Positions 8,400 through 15,551 of a stretch of DNA of 41,666 nt are shown here, in pieces. This stretch comes from Caballeronia choica (GTDB taxonomy: Bacteria; Pseudomonadota; Gammaproteobacteria; Burkholderiales; Burkholderiaceae). The notes beneath the pieces were generated by a model. It did not search any database. It saw nothing but the letters and a program-made list of their open reading frames with translations, and was not told the origin of the DNA. Position numbers and translations under genes: made by a program. Positions within the stretch are counted from its first letter, which is position 1; each line of letters begins with the position of its first letter. The stretch covers positions 1 to 41,666 of the forward strand of contig NZ_FCON02000065.1 of NCBI RefSeq assembly GCF_001544535.1, written 5' to 3'.

Positions 8400-9155
8400 A
8401 TGAGCACAGAGGCCGCCCTGAAGGAACCAGCCATCGATTTCAGCCTCAGCGGCGTGGCCCGTTATATACAGCTTGCGACGCTGTTCAGGCGCCGGATCGA
8501 GTCTGGTCAATGGAGCGTCGGCGAGCAGATTCCGACCGTCGATGAGCTGGCCGAGGAGTGTGCTGTCGCCCGGGCGACGGTGCGTCAGGCGCTCGGCATC
8601 CTCGAAGTAGACAAGCTCATCGAGCGCTTTCGCGCCAAGGGCACGTTCGTCATTCAGAAGCCACAGAGCCAACTCTGGTGCGAGGTACCGACCGATCTGT
8701 CGGGCCTGCTGCTGGCGGCTGACGGCGCCAAGATTGAGCTTCTCAAGACCGAGAAGGGCGTGATGCCGGCCAACATCCTGCACACCACAGGCAAGCTCGC
8801 GCCGTCTTACCAACACTGGCGCAGACGCCATTCGCGCGAAGGTCAGCCGTACTATATTGGGGATGCCTACATCGATGAAAGGTTGAGCCGCCGTATCCCG
8901 AAGGCCGCATTCAAACAATACACGACGATGCGAATCCTGCGAGACATGCCAGATCTCAAACTCCAGGAGATTCATCAGACCATCACGATCGGCACAGCCG
9001 ATGTCGAACTGTCGCGCATGCTGGAGATTCCTCTCAACGCACCAGTCGCACACGCCTATCGCACAGCAACTGATGCGGACGGGACGATCGTTTTCGTCGG
9101 CAACGGGGTGTATCGGGGAGATGTGGTGCGCCTGGATATCAAGGTAGCGTTGTGA
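8400..9155 (+). CDS. GntR/HutC-family transcriptional regulator with UTRA domain
   Basis: 251 residues. Residues about 15-90 form a GntR winged HTH, with IPTVDELAEECAVARATVRQ, LGILEVDKLIERFRAKGTF and a wing. Residues about 105-245 form a UTRA ligand-binding domain, with HSREGQPYYIGDAYIDERL and the closing VFVGNGVYRGDVVRLDIKV. HutC-type regulators usually repress nearby catabolic genes until a small pathway metabolite binds the UTRA domain. The start at 8400 has GGAG seven bases upstream. It lies inside the catabolic block, so local control of the 1087-11664 genes is likely. Confidence 0.88.
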   Translation: MSTEAALKEPAIDFSLSGVARYIQLATLFRRRIESGQWSVGEQIPTVDELAEECAVARATVRQALGILEVDKLIERFRAKGTFVIQKPQSQLWCEVPTDLSGLLLAADGAKIELLKTEKGVMPANILHTTGKLAPSYQHWRRRHSREGQPYYIGDAYIDERLSRRIPKAAFKQYTTMRILRDMPDLKLQEIHQTITIGTADVELSRMLEIPLNAPVAHAYRTATDADGTIVFVGNGVYRGDVVRLDIKVAL

Positions 9156-9221
9156 CAGGCGGGCGTCGGAACGCTCGGCGCCCCATGACGTGCACCATCG
9201 GTGTTTTCACTAAATTTTTTT

Positions 9222-9252
9222 TTGTGCGATATAGGTCAAACACCCATATAAT
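9222..9252 (+). promoter_or_regulatory. Possible promoter and operator upstream of the GST-like gene
   Basis: A perfect TATAAT sits at 9247-9252. The best -35 partner is TTGTGC at 9222-9227, with a 19-base spacer, longer than ideal. TTGTGCGATATAGG here overlaps the motif shared with 6306-6321, as an operator over the promoter would. The region is AT-rich and follows the stop of the regulator gene by about 70 bases, so the GST, amidohydrolase and crotonase genes may have their own transcript. Confidence 0.4.
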
Positions 9253-9339
9253 TAACCTAAGAGCGGACGGCTCACGTTGCTGAAGTTCGATTCCGCCTGT
9301 TTCGTACATTCTCGCAATGTTCCCGAAGGATTTCCGCAG

Positions 9340-9957
9340 ATGAAACTTCACTGGTCACCGCGTTCGCCTTTCGTTCGCAAGGTCATGGTGTGCGCGTACG
9401 AGACAGGCAACTCCGATAAGTTCGAATGCGTGCGTTCGCCAGTCGCGATGGACAAGCCCAATCTCGATCTTTTGCCCGACAACCCGCTGAGCAAGTTGCC
9501 CACACTCGTTCTCGACGATGGACTGGCGTTGTTCGATTCGTCGGTGATCTGTGAATACCTTGATACCCTGCACTCGGGCGCGCGTCTTTTTCCCGCCGAG
9601 GGCCGCGAACGGTTCGTCGCGCTGCAACAGCAGGCGTTTGCGGACGGCCTGCTCGACGTGTTGTTGCTCTGGCGTCAGGAGCGTAACAAGCCGCAGCAGC
9701 AACAGCGCCCAGAGTGGCTCGCCGCCTTTGGCGTCAAATCGACCGCATCGCTCGATGCGCTGGAGAAGCTGGCACCTTCCCTGCGCCTCGACGCAATCAA
9801 CATCGGCGACATAACCATCGCCTGTGCCCTGTCTTATTACGATTTCCGTCTTCCGGACCTGCAGTGGCGCGACGGGCACCCGGCGCTCGCTGCATGGCAT
9901 GCCCGTTTCGCGGAACGCGATTCGATGCGCCGCACTGGACCCGGCGATGGCGAATAG
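9340..9957 (+). CDS. Glutathione S-transferase family protein
   Basis: 205 residues. The N-terminal thioredoxin-like domain contains SPRSPFVRKVMVCAYETG, LPDNPLSKLPTLVLDDG and LFDSSVICEYLDTL, the last being the glutathione gamma-glutamyl contact. The C-terminal half is helical. Pathway GSTs can isomerise, dehalogenate or cleave ether/ester bonds with glutathione; here the role is unknown. I chose ATG 9340, after AAGGA at 9326, because the family begins just before the first strand (MKLHWSPRSPF). An upstream in-frame TTG at 9277 would add 21 residues. The next gene begins five bases after the stop. Confidence 0.85.
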   Translation: MKLHWSPRSPFVRKVMVCAYETGNSDKFECVRSPVAMDKPNLDLLPDNPLSKLPTLVLDDGLALFDSSVICEYLDTLHSGARLFPAEGRERFVALQQQAFADGLLDVLLLWRQERNKPQQQQRPEWLAAFGVKSTASLDALEKLAPSLRLDAINIGDITIACALSYYDFRLPDLQWRDGHPALAAWHARFAERDSMRRTGPGDGE

Positions 9958-9961
9958 CTCC

Positions 9962-10912
9962 ATGAACGACGCAATCGATCCCCTGCGTCCGGTCGATGTC
10001 GTGCCCGCAAAGATGCCAAGTCCGCCAGCCATACCGCTTCCACTGAACGCGTGCGACGCCCATTCGCATGTATTCGGACCCTATGATGATTTTCCCTTTG
10101 CTACCGCCTCAAGCTATCCTCCGCCGCTCGCTCCGGCAGCGACCTATCTGGCCATGCTGGACACGATAGGCGCAAGGCGCGGCGTGCTGGTGCAGCCGGC
10201 ACCCTACGGCACGGACAACACCGCGCTGATGGCCGCGCTAAGGTCGGGCGTCGGCAGGATTCGCGGTGTCGCGGTCGTCAATGGGGACGTGCCAGACGAG
10301 GGACTGCATCGGCTCGAGCTGAGCGGGGTGTGCGCGTTGCGCTTCAACGAAATGCCGAGCCCGCAGACCGGCAAGCCTTTCGCGGGCAGTGTCGGCCTGG
10401 ATGCCGCGCTAGCGCTTGCGAGCCGCATGAAAGCGCTCGATTGGCACGCCCAGGTCTGGGCTCGATGCAGCGACGTTCCGGCCATCACAGAGAAACTCGA
10501 TCGGGTCGGCTTGTCGGTGGTGTTCGAGCACATGACGTGCTTTGACCCGTCGCTTGGCACCGGCCACCGCGACTTTCAAAACGTGCTGGCGCTGATCCGC
10601 GAAGGTCGAATCGGCGTGAAGCTGGCGCTCTGCCGGGTGTCGAAGCTGCCGCCGCATTACCAGGACCTGCGCCCGTTCCACGATCTCATGGTTGAAGCCA
10701 ACGCGCGGCAACTCGTGTGGAGCTCTGACTGGCCCTACGTACGCATGGGCGATGCTGCGCCGGACGTGGGTGCGCTGGTGAATACGTTCGATGAATGGGT
10801 GACCGACGCGTCCTTGCGTCACACCATCCTTGTCGATAATCCTGCGCGCTTCTACCGTTTCGATGACTGGACCGCGCGACACATCTTCCGAAAAGGCAAC
10901 CCATGTCACTGA
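9962..10912 (+). CDS. Amidohydrolase, 2-pyrone-4,6-dicarboxylate lactonase-like
   Basis: About 316 residues, TIM-barrel amidohydrolase of the LigI-like group. It shows the HxH metal motif in NACDAHSHVFGPYD, a later His in VFEHMTCFDPSLG and the catalytic Asp in LVWSSDWPYVRM. Members hydrolyse lactones or decarboxylate aromatic and dicarboxylic acids, so a lactone or cyclic acid may be part of the pathway. ATG codons at 9947 and 9962 are both possible; 9947 would overlap the GST gene by 11 bases. The 3' end overlaps the crotonase gene by 10 bases, indicating translational coupling. Confidence 0.8.
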   Translation: MNDAIDPLRPVDVVPAKMPSPPAIPLPLNACDAHSHVFGPYDDFPFATASSYPPPLAPAATYLAMLDTIGARRGVLVQPAPYGTDNTALMAALRSGVGRIRGVAVVNGDVPDEGLHRLELSGVCALRFNEMPSPQTGKPFAGSVGLDAALALASRMKALDWHAQVWARCSDVPAITEKLDRVGLSVVFEHMTCFDPSLGTGHRDFQNVLALIREGRIGVKLALCRVSKLPPHYQDLRPFHDLMVEANARQLVWSSDWPYVRMGDAAPDVGALVNTFDEWVTDASLRHTILVDNPARFYRFDDWTARHIFRKGNPCH

Positions 10913-11664
10913 GACTCGAAAAAAGCGATGATATCGCGATCGTCACGCTGGACCGGCCGCCGGTCAACGCGCTCACGCTCGCACTTTACGGTGAGATCGC
11001 CGATCTGTTCGAAAGCCTCGGCAACGAACTCGACGTCCATTGCGCGATATTCACCGGCGCCGGCAATCGCGCGTTTTGCGCGGGGCTCGATCTCAACGAA
11101 TTTCTCAGCGCTACGCCCGAGCAGGACCCCGAGCGCGCGGCGATCGTGCGCAGGACGTTCTCCGCGGTCTATCGCTGCCCGATTCCCGTCATCGCCGCGA
11201 TCAACGGTCCGGCGCTCGGAGCTGGCTCGGTGCTGGCCACCGTGTGCGACATTCGCATCGCCGCGAGCAATGCGCGGTTTGGCACGCCCGAAATCAATGT
11301 CGGGCGCTGTGGCGGCGCTGCACACCACGGCCGGCTGATTCCGCAAGGTGCATTGCGGCGCATGTATTTCACGGGCGAACCGATTGGCGCGCAGGAAGCG
11401 TTCAGGCTCGGCCTGATCGATGAGGTGGTTGAACCCGAAGACTTGATGCTGACGGCACTCAAGCTTGCCGCGAAAATTGCCGCCAAGAGCCCACTTGGAT
11501 TGCGCTATGCAAAGCAGGCGCTCAACGACATCGAATCAATGCCGCTCGAGGCCGCTTATGAACACGAGCAGGGCTATAGCACGAAGCTGATGTACACGGA
11601 GGATGCGCGTGAAGCAACGCGCGCTTCCGTTGAGAAGCGTGCGCCTGTTTTCAAGGGTCGCTGA
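10903..11664 (+). CDS. Enoyl-CoA hydratase/isomerase (crotonase) family protein
   Basis: 253 residues with the crotonase fold: VTLDRPPVNALTLALYGE, the oxyanion-hole segment RAFCAGLDLNEF, INGPALGAGSVLATVCDIRI and FGTPEINVGRCGG. In classical hydratases two Glu residues activate water. The one in GGGCEL is replaced here (GAGSVL) while the one in PEI is kept. This fits an isomerase or a different crotonase reaction rather than simple hydration (inference). It is the last intact gene of this block. A dead crotonase follows at 11708. Confidence 0.87.
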   Translation: MSLRLEKSDDIAIVTLDRPPVNALTLALYGEIADLFESLGNELDVHCAIFTGAGNRAFCAGLDLNEFLSATPEQDPERAAIVRRTFSAVYRCPIPVIAAINGPALGAGSVLATVCDIRIAASNARFGTPEINVGRCGGAAHHGRLIPQGALRRMYFTGEPIGAQEAFRLGLIDEVVEPEDLMLTALKLAAKIAAKSPLGLRYAKQALNDIESMPLEAAYEHEQGYSTKLMYTEDAREATRASVEKRAPVFKGR

Positions 11665-11707
11665 TTTACTCAAACGCGAGAATAGCTCACGAGGACGTCA
11701 GAACAGA

Positions 11708-12372
11708 ATGCCGCAGGCGTCCTGATCTGCGAGCGTCCCGAGCCGACGGTCGCGCTCATCCGCATTTAATCGCCCCGAGCGCCAAAACCCGCTCAGCCTG
11801 GAAGCCACGCGGCTGTTGGGAGGCGTTTGCCGCAGCGGAAGCTGACTCGGACGTGTGCGTGATCGTTGACCGGTAGCGATACGTTCTTCGTCGGCGGCAC
11901 TGACATCGGCGAGATGTTGCACATGACTCCGGCGAACATGCGGCGCGAGACACGAGCCGAGTTTTTCGAACCATCAATGCGTGCCGCAAGCCCGTGATTG
12001 CGGCGGTCGAAGGCGATGCCCTGCGCCGTGGCTGTGAGTTGGCGTTCGCCCGCGACATGATCGTCGCAGGACGCGGGGCGCGATTCGGTCAGCCCGAGAT
12101 TTGCGTCGGCATCATGCCTGGTGCGGGTGGAACGCAATGCGTCTGCTACGGACCAGCGGGAAGTATCTGCCAATGAAAGGTCCTGACCGGCGAGCGGGTC
12201 GATGCCGAGATGGTTTTCGCCATGGTCTCGTCTCCGAGGTAGCCGACGCAGGTTTTGACATGGAGCCATCGCTGGCGCAAGGCGTTTCCAGTTTCTCTTC
12301 GATACCAGCGATCAGGAGGAGGGCATGAGGTCGTTCCCCGAAAAGCGTCCACCGGTGTATCGCGGATCGTGA
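11708..12372 (+). pseudogene. Frameshifted enoyl-CoA hydratase
   Basis: Pieces of a normal crotonase appear in order but in changing frames: [103 protein letters not shown] and the end FDTSDQEEGMRSFPEKRPPV, stopping with TGA at 12370-12372. Both catalytic Glu positions (GCEL and PEI) are present. At least four frame changes break it, so it cannot make a full protein. It lies directly behind the intact crotonase and may have belonged to the same block. Confidence 0.8.
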
Positions 12373-12376
12373 AGCT

Positions 12377-12922
12377 CGCATCTGCATCGTCGACGAAGAC
12401 GAAGCGCCTGACTCATTTTCTAGCGGTTCGACGCTTGCCGCGGAACTTGTCTTCCGCGTCCATCCGCTCGAATCTACTTTAAAGCTCAGTAATCCTTCTA
12501 AAATCGACGAAGGGCTACGGCTTCGCAACTTTGAGCGCTCGCGCGGCATCTTCTCGCGTGGGCGGTGTTGATGGGAAGCGCAGCACCCACGCTCAGTGCC
12601 AGCGCCGAACGGCGGTTTTTGGGTCACGCGTGGCCCGGTAACGCCAGCGAACTGAAGAACGCGATGGAGCGATTGCGGGCGCTCGCGCGCAGTGCGCTCG
12701 TGACGGAAGACGACCTCGCTTTCCTCGATGCCTCGGCGGCGGCTTTGGCGCAAGCCGTCGCGTTGAACGATGCTCTGCCAGACTTGTCGCTGAACGAGGC
12801 CGTCGAACGGCTGGAATGGGCAGCGATCAAGCGAGTGCTTGCCGCATCGTCGGGCAATCGCGCGGAAGCGACGCAGGCTCCGCATCAGCCGGCAGTCGCT
12901 TCATACGAAAGCATCTTGCTGA
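12377..12922 (+). pseudogene. Gutted sigma54-type response regulator (DctD/NtrC-like)
   Basis: The start reads RICIVDEDE, the acidic pocket of a receiver domain. After about 180 bases it jumps to SAERRFLGHAWPGNASELKN, the end of the sigma54-activating AAA+ domain, then LNEAVERLEWAAIKRVLAAS with GNRAEAT (Fis-type HTH). The last recognition helix is reached only after a one-base shift (LRISRQSLHTKASC, TGA 12920-12922). Most of the receiver domain and nearly all of the ATPase are deleted. Known relatives control dicarboxylate or alcohol metabolism genes. Confidence 0.7.
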
Positions 12923-13385
12923 TCTGCGGGCCGTCACTGAAGAAACGCGGGCTGCCGCCAAGCGGTGCATTATCTGGGAGAGGCGCGCGGGCAGTGTCGG
13001 CCAGTCTCTCGAGTACCCGTCACGCAGCCAGCGAACACGCGAACGTCCGTAGTGAAAGTGTAAGGCTGCGCGCGTGGCAACTTATTGTCCAGCGTGTTGG
13101 AGGGGCGAAACGGCGCAAGGCTCACCAGACCGTCCTGAAGAGAACGCCCGCGGGTGCAATGTGGTGCCGGCCATTGCGCGATGCAGTCGTGACGATGGCT
13201 TCGTAAATCATGGCGGGGAAAGCTGGTCACGGCGACGGACCAAGGGCCGGCCGCTTAGCAAATACTATCCTAAGCGGAGCCGTTAGCTTACCTTAGCTTT
13301 TCAGCCGACAGCACGCTCAACGATCACGCTAAGCCGCACGTCAGTCACCTGCAAGGACAAACGGGCTGACGGCGGGGCCAGGCGC
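12923..13385. other. 463-base stretch without a recognisable gene
   Basis: Open frames here match nothing I know, and none has a good ribosome site. Around 13254-13303 the tetramer-like words CTTAGC, CCTAAGC, GTTAGC and CTTAGC recur in alternating orientation. They could be decayed terminator stems of flanking genes. pqqB, which normally follows pqqA, is not present on the minus strand. Confidence 0.4.
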
Positions 13386-13460
13386 TTAACGCGTCGCGAT
13401 ATACATCGTGATCTCGAAACCAAAGCGCATATCGGTGTAGCCCGGTGTGCTCCATTGCAT
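13386..13460 (-). CDS. pqqA: Coenzyme PQQ precursor peptide PqqA
   Basis: A 24-residue gene starting MQWSTPGYTDMRFGFEIT and continuing MYIATR. PqqA is the ribosomal precursor of pyrroloquinoline quinone: Glu16 and Tyr20 (in FEITMY) are cross-linked by the radical-SAM enzyme PqqE with PqqD as carrier. Both residues and the exact spacing are present. GGGAG lies about nine bases upstream of the ATG (13460-13458), so it looks translatable. It has no working partners here: pqqD and pqqE at 14546-15084 are dead, and pqqB and pqqC are not seen. It is either a relic or a spare precursor served by a pqq set elsewhere. Confidence 0.92.
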   Translation of the reverse strand: MQWSTPGYTDMRFGFEITMYIATR

Positions 13461-13649
13461 AGTCGTCTCCCTCAAGTTATCAAACGAAACTGCAGTGTAA
13501 CCCGTCATCCATTTTTTCGGCAACATTCCACAGCGACAAGCAGCGCCGGCCTACGCATGGAAGACGCCGCGTCGGGCAAGGCCGTGTTCCAGCGCTCAAG
13601 GGATACGGGCGGCAACACGGATCTGTCGTGGCATCACGGCTCTGGTGTC

Positions 13650-13963
13650 GAAGTTCGCGTGCACAGCGAGCGAAAAAAAATCGATCTGACTCGGACTGCG
13701 AATGACAGACACGCTGAACGGAAAAAACATGACGAGGTCATGGTGATCATGGCCGACGACGTTCCAGGGATAGATTTGACAAAACCGTGTGCGGGCCTCG
13801 GATTGACCGGCATGCGCGAGCGTGTCGAGGCGATCGGCGGCGCCTTCTATATTGCCAACCAGCCAGCGGCTTTCTGTTCTGCGCACGCGTGCCGGTTCAG
13901 GCCGGACTGCCCGAGCAGAACGAGCTTAGCGAACCGGCCAAGTTGGCGAAATCGATGAAATGA
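13650..13963 (+). pseudogene. C-terminal remnant of sensor histidine kinase
   Basis: The frame shows VMVIMADDVPGIDLTKP, then GLGLTGMRERVEAIGGAFYI. These are the G1-type (D-x-G-x-G, here damaged to DDVPGID) and G2-type motifs of the ATPase domain of NarX/DegS-class kinases. After a one-base shift it continues LFCARVPVQAGLPEQNEL and ends AKSMK with TGA at 13961-13963. The sensor and dimerisation domains are missing. It overlaps tail to tail with the response-regulator remnant on the other strand, so the two were probably a cognate pair. Confidence 0.65.
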
Positions 13964-14482
13964 CGACCGATGCGGTTTGACATCTGCGCAAGCTGCACCC
14001 CGTTGTCCGCGCCGAGCTTCTGCCGGATCACCGATTGATGATTGGCAATGGTCTTCTGGCTCATGCCGAGTCTTTCCGCAATGCTCGGCAGTGTGTCACC
14101 TAGCGCGCACGCCTCGCCACTCCGCAGACCGCTTCCTCCGATACGTCGGGAGCGCTTGCCTTGGTCAGGTAGCCGCGTGCGCCAGCATCGAGCGCGCGTC
14201 GCACGAATATCGTCTTCTCGTGAACGCTGAGGATCAGCACCTGGGCGTCCGGCTCACGCGCGAGCATTAGGCGCATGGATTCAATGTCGCTTGCGCCCGG
14301 CAAGGCGAGATCCAGCACTACAACGTCGGGTCGCAGCGCGCAAAAGCGCTGGTACGCCTGCGCGGCGTCAGCGGCTTCGCCTGCCGTGCCACATCGGGAC
14401 TGAGTTCGAGCAGGCGCCGGTAGCCTTCACGCACCACGGCGTGGTCATCGACCAGGAGCACAGATATATCGGCGGCGGTCAT
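13897..14482 (-). pseudogene. Frameshifted NarL/LuxR-type response regulator
   Basis: Starting at ATG 14482 it reads MTAADISVLLVDDHAVVREG, a NarL-type receiver start. A frame change follows. The next piece has LDLALPGASDIESMRLML with the phospho-acceptor Asp in VLDLALPG, then VHEKTIFVRRALDAGARGYL with the switch Thr/Lys region. After another break comes the LuxR HTH (LPSIAERLGMSQKTIANHQS, VIRQKLGADNGVQLAQ), ending at TGA 13899-13897. Regulators of this class often control PQQ and alcohol-dehydrogenase genes (ErbR/AgmR type), which fits the pqq remnants on both sides. Confidence 0.75.
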
Positions 14483-14545
14483 TTTCGGGCTCGGCGAGAT
14501 CGGCAACGCTTTGATGGTTTAGGGTGCGGCCGTAGTGTGGCGCCG

Positions 14546-14897
14546 CTAACCGAAGTGAATTGCTGTCATTGCGAAACGTAACCAGGTGCTGTCAGGCTCG
14601 CGTTCAATAGCCGCTTTGCGCGCCACGTTGATGACGAGTTCGTGGTGTGGTGATTTATCGCAGACCGGGTCGGCGTTGGCCGGGTCCCGGTCAGCAGATA
14701 CGCCTGGCAGCGGCAGCCGCCGGCGTCGAGGGCTCGCCGAGTGCACGCGCTTCGCGTAACATGCCGAGCCATTGATCGGTGGAAAGTTCGCTGCTGTGAT
14801 CGGTGTAATTGACCGGGTTGTAGCAGAACGCACAATGCAACGGTCACTGGTACGTCAGGTCGGCGAGCAACCGCAGCGGCGAGGCAATATCGGTCAT
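14546..14897 (-). pseudogene. pqqE: Destroyed PQQ radical-SAM enzyme PqqE
   Basis: The gene starts MTDIASPLRLLADLTYQ at 14897, then meets TGA (14846-14844) exactly where the first cysteine of the CxxxCxxC iron-sulfur motif belongs. The next codons read PLHCAFCYNPVNYTDHSS, QWLGMLREARALG. The frame then jumps to the C-terminus: DAGGCRCQAYLLTG, then NADPVCDKSPHHELV. About 800 bases of a normal ~1.1-kb gene are missing between these parts, judged from the usual PqqE length. So there is at least one nonsense change, one large deletion and frameshifts. Confidence 0.85.
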
Positions 14898-15084
14898 GTA
14901 GCCGCCTCCAGCGCATCCGTGCCGCTCTGCTGCCGCCACGAACGAACGCACTTCGCTGCCGATGTCCTGCGCATTGAAGGCTTGCTGCAAGTCTGGAATC
15001 AACGCATCTATGTCGCGTGTGCCATCGCAACGCTTCAGAATATCTCCGGCGCCCATCAGGCGGTCGCGGACGATTAGCTGCAAT
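14898..15084 (-). pseudogene. pqqD: PqqD peptide-chaperone remnant, in frame with pqqE
   Basis: The translation contains GAGDILKRCDGTRDIDALIP, DLQQAFNAQDIGSEVRSFVA and then GCAGGGYM, a PqqD core (AGEILxxCDGxRxxDxI). The first ~35 residues of a normal PqqD are not recognisable. No stop codon separates this frame from the pqqE ATG, so the reading frame runs on into pqqE until its TGA at 14844. PqqD normally binds PqqA and presents it to PqqE. Confidence 0.78.
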
Positions 15085-15551
15085 TTAAGCACGCATGGCC
15101 ACATGCAGCACAATTACGGCGATGAGGGATCCAGGCGTGCGATCGGCGCGTGGTTACCGCTGGAAGCGCGGACATCGATACATGCGCGCCAAGACGGTCA
15201 AACACAGCCCGTCACCGTTATTCCTCGCTCCGCATCAACTATCAGGTAATACTATCCAATAGTGTTATCCAATTTATGGGTTCCCCGGGTGCTACGGGAT
15301 ACGCAATAAGCGATTGATTTGCCGCCACTGCACTCGGCTAACAATTGATAGCAGCCTGCAATCGCTGAATGATAGGTCAATGCGGGACGTTCTTCATATG
15401 CACGGCATGCATTCCCGGCATTAACGATGCCGCCTATACATCGCTCCCTACGGGCCGCGATACTTACATCGCACACTGGAACGCTGGGAAGGAAGGGATT
15501 TTAGAGAAGCGTTCCAATCGCTTATTCAGGCGGAATATTAAGGGAACAATC
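15085..15551. other. Leader region of the long catabolic operon, no gene seen
   Basis: 467 bases between the dead pqqD and the acyl-CoA ligase. It holds the palindrome at 15247-15267 and a direct repeat TATCCAAT (15253-15260 and 15266-15273). Codons read backwards from the ligase start are open to 15369 but show no conserved sequence. No convincing -35/-10 pair was identified, though the promoter of the ligase-led gene set must lie here or overlap the palindrome. Confidence 0.4.
15247..15267. promoter_or_regulatory. 21-base near-perfect palindrome, candidate operator
   Basis: Arms TAATACTAT and ATAGTGTTA flank the centre CCA, with one mismatch in nine pairs. The core arms ACTAT/ATAGT are perfect. 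The size and symmetry suit a dimeric repressor such as a TetR-type regulator. It lies about 285 bases before the acyl-CoA ligase start. No TetR gene is encoded nearby, so the protein that reads it would be elsewhere or be the LysR or GntR regulator of this window. Confidence 0.4.

Noticed and set aside
9211-9223. T-run as a terminator for the GntR gene
   Set aside because: No stable hairpin precedes the T-run.
13455-13600. 5' part of the + strand frame that leads into the kinase remnant
   Set aside because: The sequence before about 13650 shows no kinase-like residues and overlaps the pqqA leader.
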